From: Amylostereum areolatum
Taxonomy: Eukaryota; Basidiomycota; Agaricomycetes; Russulales; Stereaceae
Length of the DNA stretch: 64,000 nt
Direction of reading: 5' to 3'
NCBI GenBank assembly: GCA_012932865.1
Contig: SAXG01000008.1
Location: forward strand, 124,001 to 188,000
Part shown: positions 11,143 to 20,559 of the stretch, piece after piece
Numbering within the stretch: the first letter of the stretch is position 1
Layout: every line of letters begins with the position of its first letter
Translations under genes and position numbers: made by a program
Notes under the pieces: model-generated
Databases searched by the model: none
What the model was told of the DNA's origin: nothing
The model's input: only the letters and a program-made list of their open reading frames with translations

Positions 11143-13694
11143 ATGGCACCATCTTCTGGCCCTCCCATCTTAGACCGGCGCTCCAAATTCTACGATCCCC
11201 CAGCTATGCACACACCTCTAGATTCTCACTCTTTTCCTCTCAACCCGCACGGCCTATACGGTGTTCCCTCCCGGTCCGGATCAAGGTCACCCAACGTGGA
11301 CAACTATCCAACCAGTTCCAACTTGAATGCATCTCGTTACGACTCACCGTTTGGATCAAGCCCTACTCCTGCCCCACGCCTTGATGATGACTGGCAAAAT
11401 CCTCGCAATGTGCACTCAGGCATGCGCATACATCCAAGGTTTTTTCCCGCCGACTTGGTACGCTATCCTTCGTTCAAAACTTTGTACCGGTTAAATGACA
11501 GTGACGGGTAGGCGACCACTGCAAAACCCAACAGCTCTCGTTACCTGTCGACGGCGACTTCTCAACAGCTTCTTCAAAGCGAAAATGGCGCATATATCCA
11601 CCTGCTCAGGGAGAACGCTAAGCTTGGCGACACAAATGTCGAGCTCAAAGGAGAGGTAGCCGGCCTCAAGTACGTAACCCAATCCTCTCTCCGGATTTAT
11701 TCTCACAACTCCTACCAGGTACTCTATCTTGTTGCTCACCAAAAGATCGACATCGAACACATCGGCACTCCCCATCTCGTTCCTGTCTGACGTCCAGCCA
11801 TACGCCAACCTCTCTCCCGCCGCTCAACGCACTTCATCGTTAAAGCATCTGTATAGCTCAGGCGCGACATCTGATGTTCTCTCGGACGCTATCATTGCTG
11901 CCTGTGCGCAAGACTCTGGCCACCCATCTCTCCAAGACCTATGCTGGTACCCGCGTGACTGGGACAACCCGAGGAAGAAGAAGGTCGGTAAATCGGACAT
12001 CGACATTTTAGCTGCCAACCCATCTGCAACACCTAACGACAACAAGAAGAAAGGTCACACTCGCCGCTCAAAGGATGTCAACGTTCAGATGACATTCCTC
12101 GTTGGCCTTGACGGTGTCGTCGCTGGAGGCTCGGAGATCGGCGACCTCACTCGACAGGCTTACAATATCTGGGAGTCTTGGATCTCAAGCGGCGAGGCTC
12201 CGATGTCATGGGGTGTATCCCCTGTAAACTTGCGCGATGAATACTATTCACAAATGCGCTCACACAACAGGAAGCTCGGACTATGCGCCCATAACTGGAA
12301 AGCGGACGAAATCGGGAAGATAGCCTATCACAGCTGGCTCTCGGGAAAGGACCCGTCGCGCAAATCACTCATCATCGATGCACGGCGGCGCCTTGGCCTT
12401 TATATCAAGGAGGAGCCGGCGGCACCTGCTGGACCCCAGATATCGGCGGAGAGCGTAAATGAACTGGAGTACGCGGAGCCCCAGCCTGCACCGGTCCTTT
12501 CTAACAAACGCACGGCCCCCGATGATGCCCCTAACCCAGTACCAAAACGTCAAAAAACCGTCACCGTGGCAGCAGAAGGTACGGGTCTGTTCCCGTCTCA
12601 CCTCTACGTTCCGATGAACTGATTCACATGCAGAATCCCATTTGCGTCAAGGCGAAGTGTCCGCAGGTGTGCATGTCGACGACGATGAGGTGCGTGAGTC
12701 AATACCATCCACGAAATGCTACTGACGACCAGGATTACTGGCGCTTTCGTCGTCCTCTTCGCAGGCTCCTGGGCGAGTAACCGTTCATTCTCCCCTGTTT
12801 ACTGCGCTGACGATACAATGTAGCATACATTTACTGGCCGCCGTCTCGAGTACCCAGCCACCGCAACCTCGGCCTCTTCTCGATACATTATGCGAAGAGG
12901 AGGTAGCCGTGCCTCCGGATGAACCTCCTGTTGAAGCTGAAGCTCCACAACACCCGGGCCCACCACGAGTACGTGTTACCACACTTCCCCCATGCTTTTG
13001 ATACTCAACCACATACATGCGTGGCTGCCAATAAGGTCGACCCGTTGTAAGTTCTCAGTGATTTCACTTATCTTGTGATGTTAACCACGGGCCTTATCTA
13101 TAGCGCGATGATACGTCCTCCAGCATCGATTGCGACAGCGAAGGCGGTCACGACCCCCTCAAATGTTGCCAATAACAAACCAGGGAAGTCATTGGTAGGG
13201 GCATTGGGTACGTCCTTCGTACCTTTGTCACATCCATCGCTCTTTCTGAACACCCCGCCTCATGTACTACTAGCCCTGTCACCTTCCCCAATTCAAGTTG
13301 TTGGGACCAAGGCCAAGAAGGGACGTTCATGGAACCCCGGAGACAAAAATCACAATGCTTTGTGCGTCATACCTCGTTTTTTCGGCCGTCTATTTATCAT
13401 CCGCGTTAGCACCATATGCGGACGTGACTGGAAGACAAGCCACAAAAAAGCGTCCAGAAGCGAGTTCGAAACCTACTGGAACGCGTTGACCAAAGCTCAG
13501 AAACAGGTGCGTCGCTGCACAGCATATATTCTCGCATATATTCACATCATATCTTGTAACTCTAGCCGTGGTACGACCAAGAGCAGTTAGCAATCGAGGC
13601 GAGTGCTCTACCTGTGACCACTTCCGCTACTGACAATGAACATGCATAGGCTATCAGCAGCGGCTCAAATCCCTCTAGCGGCGTTAGCGGTTAG
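11143..13694 (+). CDS. Unrecognised multi-exon protein
   Basis: I do not recognise this family. The start is MAPSSGPPILDRRSK (11143). Exon 1 is Pro/Ser-rich (to about 11510). A short leucine-zipper-like segment (LLRENAKLGDTNVELKGEV, about 11605-11668) follows, then a large exon (about 11715-12590) with 'SLQDLCWYPRDWDNPRKKK', 'GDLTRQAYNIWESWISSG' and 'KADEIGKIAYHSWLSGKDP', and an acidic/Pro tail with a basic motif (KRTAPDD..PKRQKT). Several small exons extend to about 13694, one ending 'SEFETYWNALTKAQKQ', then 'PWYDQEQ'. A basic coiled-coil protein with Trp-rich segments suggests a nuclear or DNA-binding role, but that is only inference. It sits between two mobile elements and could itself be repetitive. 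The 3' exon structure and stop are uncertain. Confidence 0.45.
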
Positions 13695-13913
13695 ACTACC
13701 GAACAGCGAGCAACAAGTGACGCATTGCGCGTTCCTTTTTCGCGGCGGTCCTAGCTCGCACATTGCAGTAGCGCGAGCCGTGGGACTGAGGTGGTGAGCG
13801 GGCTGGAAAGACGGGGGAAACCGACAAAGAGAGGGATGTGTGGCTACGGGCTCGAGGGACGTCGCGGGCCCAATGGACCGGTTTCATTGTAGTATAGTCA
13901 ACTTTTCCCATCG

Positions 13914-13947
13914 TATCGTACTCTATCGTACTCTATCGTACTCTATC
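13914..13947. repeat. 10-bp tandem repeat (TATCGTACTC)n
   Basis: About 3.4 perfect copies of TATCGTACTC, directly followed by a hairpin that reuses its TATC word. Confidence 0.85.
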
Positions 13948-14059
13948 AAGCTGTATAGTACATGTAATATATATGAGCTTGATAGAAACCGATAGAAAAG
14001 CGCTACGACGACAAATTTAGCGATACGGACCAGTTCAGTTACCTTGCCCGGTTTCTATC
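13942..14059. repeat. Overlapping inverted repeats (hairpin-forming)
   Basis: TCTATCAAGCT (13942-13952) is the exact complement of AGCTTGATAGA (13976-13986). GATAGAAACCG (13981-13991) is the exact complement of CGGTTTCTATC (14049-14059). The two alternative hairpins share the GATAGA core, as in the ends of a small non-autonomous element (MITE-like). The surrounding 13.9-14.27 kb is AT-rich and non-coding. Confidence 0.65.
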
Positions 14060-14269
14060 TGCCAGTATTGACCCGTATCAATTTTGTATCGGGTCCTATC
14101 GACGGACTTTTGACTGGGCATGAAGCTTGAAAGCTGATTCTCTACCAACACTATTATCTATGTAAAATAGTATGTACTGCGTGGAACCTGGGTAGACCGG
14201 TCATCGTAGGTCCTAGGAATTAGGATAGGAAACTATACTATATAGTAATATAGTATTAGTCTATGATCA

Positions 14270-14304
14270 TCTTCGAACCGGGATCGAACCAGTGACCTCA
14301 ATCT
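14270..14304 (-). pseudogene. tRNA 3'-half remnant (T-arm and acceptor strand)
   Basis: Read on the minus strand this gives variable loop GAGGTC, T-stem ACTGG, loop TTCGATC, T-stem CCGGT, then acceptor strand TCGAAGA. The five T-stem pairs form (one is a G-T wobble). No matching 5' half (D-arm or 5' acceptor) is visible upstream on that strand: the sequence switches at about 14300 to GC-rich DNA. 25 of 29 bases match the 3' end of the intact tRNA-Tyr at 20248-20276, in the same orientation. It could be a tRNA truncated by insertion or an att-like copy left by recombination. Confidence 0.6.
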
Positions 14305-14428
14305 CGCGGCCGGGTTCGATCCCGAGCGGCGGGTGGCGCGCGACCCGCTGCTCCCCGGGCCGAGTGTACGAGGCTCGGGGAGCGCGGTGTCGTGCGTCAT
14401 CCGTCCGCGAGGGTGAGAACCCCGCCGT

Positions 14429-14511
14429 CTATCTCTGCCCGAGGGACGAGGGCTCCGTTTGTCCCCGTGCCCTCACCTCTATTTCTGCCCGAGGGAGGGA
14501 CGAGGGCACCG
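14429..14511. repeat. Imperfect direct repeat near the left end of the recombinase element
   Basis: A block at 14429-14457 (CTATCTCTGCCCGAGGGACG followed by AGGGCTCCG) recurs at 14479-14511 with a 4-bp duplication (GAGG/GAGG) and two substitutions. It lies 130-240 bp inside the proposed left boundary, where recombinase-binding subterminal repeats could be expected. The rest of 14300-15277 is C-rich and has no supported gene. Confidence 0.6.
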
Positions 14512-15277
14512 CAATAATCGATTTCGAGAACCCACCCCTTCCAGTTCTTTTTGAGCGGGGGACGGTGTCCCCTGGTCACCCTCTCCTGCGCGACTGGCCA
14601 AAGCTGCGGCCGGCTGGCCCGCGACGCGCCCGGGTCGCCCGCGCGTCTCTGCACTCGACTCTTTCCCACGATTCAAGCCCCCCTTTCCAACACCTCCCCC
14701 CCCGGGTCCCCCCGCGGTTTATTTGACCGCGTCTGTCTATGAGGGGCACGCTGGTCGCCCCCTTCTGCGCGATGCGACTGTCCGGTGACGCGATCGAGGC
14801 GCGTCGTTGAACTCGACGCGTCAAGGGCGTCCATCCTTTCCACGCCACGAAGCAGAATTTCTCCGGTGCGCCCGCATACCCGCGTTTGCGATCGACCCAC
14901 CTCCGTCCTCGCCGCTCCTTTCCAAACGCGCTGGAAGTTCGAACAACACCGTCCCTAGGCCTTTACCCACCGCTCACCCCTCACGCAAAAGTCTGCAGGC
15001 AAAGCAGCCGCCCGCGATCCTCGTGGCTCCCCAATCACCGCCCAATCGGGCTACCCCTCTTCCCTCTTCCCACAAACAAGTGCGGCCCCGCCCGTCCTCG
15101 CCTCCGCCTCCGCCTTCCTGCCTGGTTTCCCCTCTTGCGCCTCCTCAACTCGGTCTCCCCTCGCGTTGCGCCCGCACCCGCACCTTTTCTCCTGCGTACC
15201 CGCTCGACGCCCATCCTCGCGTGACCCACTCGCATGAGCTTTAAAATCCGTGCGCATTCCGCGGAGATGGGTGCAAC

Positions 15278-18200
15278 ATGCCTCACCCTGTAAGTTTCCC
15301 CACCCCTCCTCACAGCCCGTCGCTCACCCCTTTACAGAACGTCACTCATGTCCCCGCCGTTTTCAAAGCGGCGGCGGACCTCGCCGCTGTTCCCGCCCTC
15401 CGTCCGTCCAGCGCCGTGCCCAAGGCCGTCGCCAACAAGTCCAAATTCTCCGACCTCGGTCGTCGCACCGTACATGCTCTCCCTCCTTTCCACACGCCAT
15501 CTGACCCTCCCTCCAGATCGCCCAGGAACTACCACAACCCGGTCCGTCGCGAAAACCCACCGTCCAAGATGACGTCGACACTCCGGCCGACCCCTTGGAA
15601 GACCTCTTCGCCCCCCGAAAATTCCGCGGGGCTCCCCAGGCCCAATGGGGGGGCGCCGCCGCCGCCCGGTTGAGCACCAATTTGGCTCGCCACGCTGGGG
15701 AACGACCTCCCGAAGACGTCCTGCAAGAGATCCTGACTGCCGCCGATATACCGAAGCAAAAGGGCAACGAATACACGCAGAAGAAGCACCTCGGAACCAT
15801 GAACGCCTGGAATGCCCATCTCTTCCGGTGTGGCGTCTCCGAGGAGGACGCCTGGAAAGTCCAAACGGTTCGCAAGTACGGCGTCGGTTACCTCCGCACC
15901 CGCGTAAGTCCCTCTCTTTCTCTCTTGCCATTCCCCTCTCACCCTCCCCCAGGCCGTTGTCACCCCAGGCAGATTCGATGTGCACGTCAAGGCAAGCACC
16001 GTCCAAGAGTGGTTGATCACGTTCGTCAACTGCATCGTGATGTACTGCCACGACTCCACCTCCAACGAACTTGTCGGCCTCCGTTTACTCATGCAGGCCG
16101 ATTTCTACACTCAACTGGAAGACGAGATGAACTCAAGTGAGCGGCCCGTCCCCCCTCCGATCCCCTCCCCTCACCTGCTCCCTAGTCATTCGAGAACTGA
16201 AACTCGACCGCAAGCGGGAACCCGTGCACCGATTCGGTCGTCACGAGGTTCGCCTGATTCTCATCGAGGCGATGGCCAACTCGTCAAACGTCGGCCGCAT
16301 GGTCAAGATCCAGACGTGTTGCGCCATCCTTCTCGGCTTCATCCTCGGCGTGCGACCTGGCTCGCTCGCAGCCTCCAGTATCTCTTACCGCGCCCTAGGC
16401 AAGGTGACACTCCCCGTGCTCTCATGCGCTCCCTATCTCATCGGTTTTGCGCAGTTCCTCAAGTTCAAGAACATCACCATCGAACGCGTCGGCACCCTCG
16501 AGTTCGTGGTCACCCTCAACATCGACAATTGGAAGGTTCGTCCGTGCACGCTCCGCTCGGCGCACCGCTCACCGTGTTGCTCAGGGCTTCCAAACGGGCG
16601 CGTATCAAAAGGATCAAGATTTCATCTTGGAGCCCGTCAAGCGCGCACACAACCTCCCATTCGAACCCTCGATGTGGATCGTGCTGCATATGCTCTTACG
16701 CGGCGCGTTCGGTCCTGGCCTCGTTCGTTGCGCGTTCCCCCCCCCCAACCCTTCTACCCACGCTTACGTGCACCTGCAGACCTTGGACGATTTGTACCGT
16801 GACCAGACCGCGATTCTGGAGGTGGTCCCGGACATGCTCGAACAACCGTTGTATGTCCGTCCGTGTGCCAGTTCGTTCACCGCTCACCAGCCCCCAGCTT
16901 CCTCTCCTTGACACCCGGAGGGACTGGCTTCACATCAGAAGCAGCCATCGCCCCCACGTTGTACAACACCATATCCAAGCTCGCCGTCAACGCGGGCCTT
17001 CCATCCACCGGCCTCTATGCCCTCCGCCGAGAGACGGGCAACTATGTAGGATGCGTGGCCATGTACCTCCTCACTCGCACTCACGGTCACATCCACAGTA
17101 CATCATGGTCCTTAACAAAGACAAGGCTGGCTCCATCCTTGGTCATTCGAGCCGCGATTTCAGGACGCTCAGTCGCTTCTACAGTCGCGATGCCGCCAAC
17201 CTGTCCCTCACCCGCGTCCGTCTCGGTGATTTCGACGAAGAACCCGACGAGATGACCAAGGTACATCCGGCTTTCCCACTCCCCTATCGTCTTGACATAG
17301 TCCCTCCAGGTGAGCCTTGGCCTCCACGAACGCGGATGTGCAGCCGTCATGGCACTCATCGGCCGCATCGCCCCGGAAAAGAGTCAGACCAAAGATGACC
17401 AATTTACCGGTCGTGGCAAGACGACGGTGGCCCCCATCGTCTTTGACGAAGAGGACGATGCTCAGGTCGACGTGAGTCTGTCCACCGGGTGCGTGTGCCG
17501 CCGCTGACTCCAACCAGAACGACCCCGTCGCCCTTGGCCTACGTCGACGGATCATCGTCGTCTGGGACCATTGGATCTCCTTCCTAGTCTCCGATGGAAC
17601 GGGACACAGACACTTTGATCAGTACCTCCTCGACTCCTCCAAGAAGATCAAGCAAAACATACCCATCATCCTCAAGCGAAAAGACGTTTGCTTTATCGGC
17701 TTTGATGCGGCGGCAGAGATCCCGGAGCTTGCGAGCGATCCCGACTCCGACGAGCTGGAGAACAACGCCGTGAATACGTCTGCACAGCCACCCCTCTTTT
17801 ACTCGCTGAGGCCGGGCGTCGAGTCTGATACCTTGTCCGACCGGGAGAAATCAGTGCTCAAACGCGCGGGCGAGGTGTGTTTCGATTTACGCGTCGCCCT
17901 GCCTCCGTTGCTGACGTTTCGCAGGTGCGGATCAAGCTGAATGCGTTGTACGCCGAGCTCAGGTCTCGACGGTCGTCTGTCGCAAAAGGTATCCGAAACG
18001 ATATCGGTGCACAAAGAGCTGTCGAGACCGGTGCCATTCGTCGCGCAGCAAAAGTTGTGGACCGCACCGTCGCGCTCGACCACCTCAAGTCCACGGTGCC
18101 ATTACTCGCGAGTGCCGTCGCGGCCGGGGGTGCACCTGCGTTGGAGGCTGATGCTGCTCGTCACGCAGCGAAGGGGAAAGATCGGGCCGTCGCCCTCAAT

Positions 18201-19653
18201 CACCCCAAGACAACAACACCACCGCTCGCGGAGGCCGTCGCGGCACCTGCACCAGACGACCCCGCTATACCTTCTGCGGCACCGTGGCCCGTGACCGAAG
18301 GACTGCTGTTTCCTGGTATGTCACACTATCGTTGTCATTGGCCTATTCGCTTACATGGGTTTCAGACTTTTCCGATATGCCCGTCGCTCCTGCAGACGAC
18401 GCCGGCATGAACGAGTGGGAAGCTTACCACCAGAAGGTAGAAGCCTGGATGGCCGCGCAGGACACGGAGCCAGCTCAAGAGCAGGAGCACCTCGCCGCCA
18501 CAACCTTGGAACGTGAAGTAATCCTCACCTTCGACACACCCCTTCGCGACAAGGTGCACGCTACCAAGCGAGCCTTTGCCGGCACACACCGTTCGAAGCA
18601 TGTGTTTCAAGATAACGATGTCGAGCACGGTTTCATCCAAGAGGAAGACGCACGACCTGGTCGTTTCCAGGTGGACAGCCCTGACGAGCCTGACATTCTC
18701 CACATGGATGCCTCTCTTCGATACGCATTCATGAACTACATCCTTGCCCCCATCAACAACGAGCGAGAGCGCGAGCTCCAATACAAGGTGATTGCTATAC
18801 CCGCCGATACCCGTCTTTGATCTCTTAAGCTCTCCAGACCGCCGACGGACGATGGGCGTGCGACGATCCAGGATGCGACGTTACTTTGCTAACGTGGAGT
18901 CACTTGCTCCGTCATCAGTACGTGCCTCCTCCGCACTCAACAAGTCTTGCTCATGTTTGCATTTAGGCTTTTGCACACTCCCTGGAGAAAACTCATCGAC
19001 ATCGCGGCCCGCGGAAAGGGGTCTACACGGTGGACGTGCCCGTCCGATGACATGTGCGTCCCCCTTCCATACTGACCGCTCTTTCTCTGATGTGGTGCCG
19101 TAGTTCATTTCCGACAGAGAGCAAGCTCATGGAACACCTCCTCGATTCCTGCTCGAAACGAAGTGAGCACCAAGAAAAATATAACCAATGGTCACGCACC
19201 CACGCCAAGTACAACCCTCCAACTCGCAAACGCGCGAGCGACGAGGCCGACAACGCTGTTCTCGCAGCGACTCCCTCAAAGGCCAAGACCCCCAAAAGGA
19301 AGACAGTCGCCACTCCTACCGCTACCCTTGAAGCCCTCGTCGGGCGGTTTTCCGAGATGGATGTGTCTGACATCGCGGAGTGTGGACGGAAGGTTCGCCA
19401 CGGACTACATCCATCCCCGCTCACCTCGCTCACTCATATCTAGGTTGGCGTCGACCTCAGCGCAGGCGTGCAGGACAGTATCTTGGCGTTACAAGACCGT
19501 TTGAAAGCTTTCAATGTGTCGGATCCCCCGCTCAATAGTAACATGGTAACGGACGCGGAGTGGAATGACTTGGTGGGGCACGTGGATGATATGTTTGAGA
19601 GCAGCGACGATGAAGACAGCGAGACGGACAGCGAGGCAGACAGCGAGCAGTAG
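15278..19653 (+). CDS. Crypton/DUF3435-like tyrosine recombinase with C-terminal C2H2 zinc fingers
   Basis: Reconstructed from MPHP (15278) through about 15 short exons to TAG at 19651-19653, about 1,100 residues. The N-terminal part (ADIPKQKGNEYTQKKHL, then NAWNAHLFRCGV) resembles a core-binding domain. The catalytic part has box I Arg in 'LLGFILGVRPGSLAASS', a Lys in 'NIDNWKGFQTG', the box II motif 'GLYALRRETGN' (Tyr in place of the usual His of HxxR, as in FYAIRR-type DUF3435 proteins), 'ILGHSSRDFRTL' and the candidate nucleophile Tyr in 'LSRFYSRDAANL'. A linker with a two-fold internal repeat follows, then a C2H2 finger (WACDDPGCDVTLLTWSHLLR followed by H), a second Cys/His segment (WTCPSDD..MEHLLDSC) and an acidic Asp/Glu/Ser tail. 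The enzyme would excise and integrate DNA through a 3'-phosphotyrosine link. All core residues appear present, so activity is possible. Confidence 0.75.
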
Positions 19654-19680
19654 GGACACATGTATACATATAGATCCCCT

Positions 19681-20086
19681 CTAATCCACGTCCATCCCCT
19701 CCTGCGCCAACACCTTCCACTCCCTTTTAAGTGTTCTCCGCTTTTCCCGGTCGATTGTGACCTGCAGCCTGAGCGTCCTTTCGTTCGCCTCGGCTGTGGC
19801 CCGCTCCACTTGCTTTTGCTCCAGCTCCAGCTTTCTAGCCTCTTTGATTTGCGTGTAGTTCGCCAGTTCGACGCGAGCTTGGAGGACCAGAAGCTGTCCT
19901 GCAGCTATGGCGAGAGTCTCGATCGCTTCCTTGTCCCTTTGATACTGTGAGCTGATCTCATCGTGAGGGAGTCACCAAAGATAACACGTACATGTTCACC
20001 GCCTTGGCCGCAGTTTTCCCCTGGCTCTTTTTGCGTGGTGTCTTGATTGGCTTGTCGGGAGACTGGATAGTATTTTCCGCGGGCAT
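19681..20086 (-). CDS. Small coiled-coil protein of the recombinase element
   Basis: A two-exon minus-strand gene of about 120 residues that I do not recognise. It starts MPAENTIQSPDKPIKTPRKK (20086). An intron with donor GTACGT (about 19993) and acceptor ATCAG is in frame. The second exon is almost wholly helical and charged ('LANYTQIKEARKLELEQKQV', 'RTLRLQVTIDREKRRTLKRE') and ends 'LAQEGMDVD' at 19681. The stop codon is only 27 bp from that of the recombinase gene, in convergent orientation, with a palindromic TGTATACATA between. A basic N-terminus plus coiled coil suggests an oligomeric DNA- or recombinase-binding accessory protein; this is inferred only from composition and position. Confidence 0.6.
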
Positions 20087-20245
20087 TATTTCAGTGGATG
20101 TGGGTGACAGAAGCAAGATAGAAGGGGCCGATCAAGTGCGGGCGCGACGTTGTACTAATAGGAATTCCAAAGGTCATGTGACCGTTACCTCTGACTCCTG
20201 AGAGATAAGTACATTACTCCGAGCCGAGTTCGGAAACAAAAGTAC

Positions 20246-20349
20246 TCCTTCGAGCCGGTCTCGAACCAGCGACCTCGGGATTGCGTAAGCATTACGTAAT
20301 GCTGTGTAACCATTACAGTCCCACGCTCTTCCAACTGAGCTATCGAAGG
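20246..20349 (-). tRNA. tRNA-Tyr(GUA) with a 31-nt intron
   Basis: On the minus strand a full cloverleaf folds. Acceptor CCTTCGA pairs with TCGAAGG, discriminator A. D-arm GCTC..GAGC, anticodon stem TGGGA/TCCCG, loop CTGTAAA with anticodon GTA after U33, variable AGGTC, T-arm GCTGG-TTCGAGA-CCGGC. A 31-nt intron lies after position 37, the canonical eukaryotic site, and contains the perfect palindrome AGCATTACGTAATGCT (20288-20303). No CCA is encoded, as expected for a nuclear gene. It marks the right edge of the recombinase element; its own 3' end carries the proposed att-like repeat. Confidence 0.9.
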
Positions 20350-20559
20350 CTTCTTTTTTGTAATCCACTACTAACTATATAGACGTAATGCAGTGCCTGG
20401 TCTCAACGTCTCAACCCGAGTGACAATGGATGGATGGAAATATAGTATACATATGATATCGTGTGTTTGAGGTACTGATCGTACGATGCCTTTCAATCGA
20501 CTACTATACAGAAAGCAACAAGTCCTTCACAGGAATGTCAAGTCCTAATCGCCAACCAC

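Larger units (their letters stand above)
14271..20276 (+). mobile_element. Tyrosine-recombinase (Crypton/DUF3435-like) element between tRNA sequences
   Basis: A GC-rich, pyrimidine-biased block of about 6 kb contains a tyrosine recombinase gene (+) and a small coiled-coil gene (-). The proposed boundaries are two 29-nt tRNA 3'-end sequences in direct orientation (14271-14299 and 20248-20276, 25/29 identical). The right copy belongs to an intact tRNA-Tyr; the left copy is only a fragment. Base composition changes abruptly at about 14300. This layout resembles integrative elements that recombine into tRNA 3' ends. Crypton-type elements use a tyrosine recombinase and leave short direct repeats. 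The boundaries are an inference, because the two repeats are not identical. Confidence 0.5.

Noticed and set aside
14292..15244. Several overlapping Pro/Arg-rich frames at the left end of the recombinase element
   Set aside because: Both strands are open because the region is C-rich. None joins in frame to the recombinase exons, whose best start is 15278.
20161..20245. GGTCATGTGACC near-palindrome and ACTCCGAGCCGAGTTCGGA as possible element terminus
   Set aside because: No matching copy was found at the left boundary, so it cannot be called a terminal repeat.
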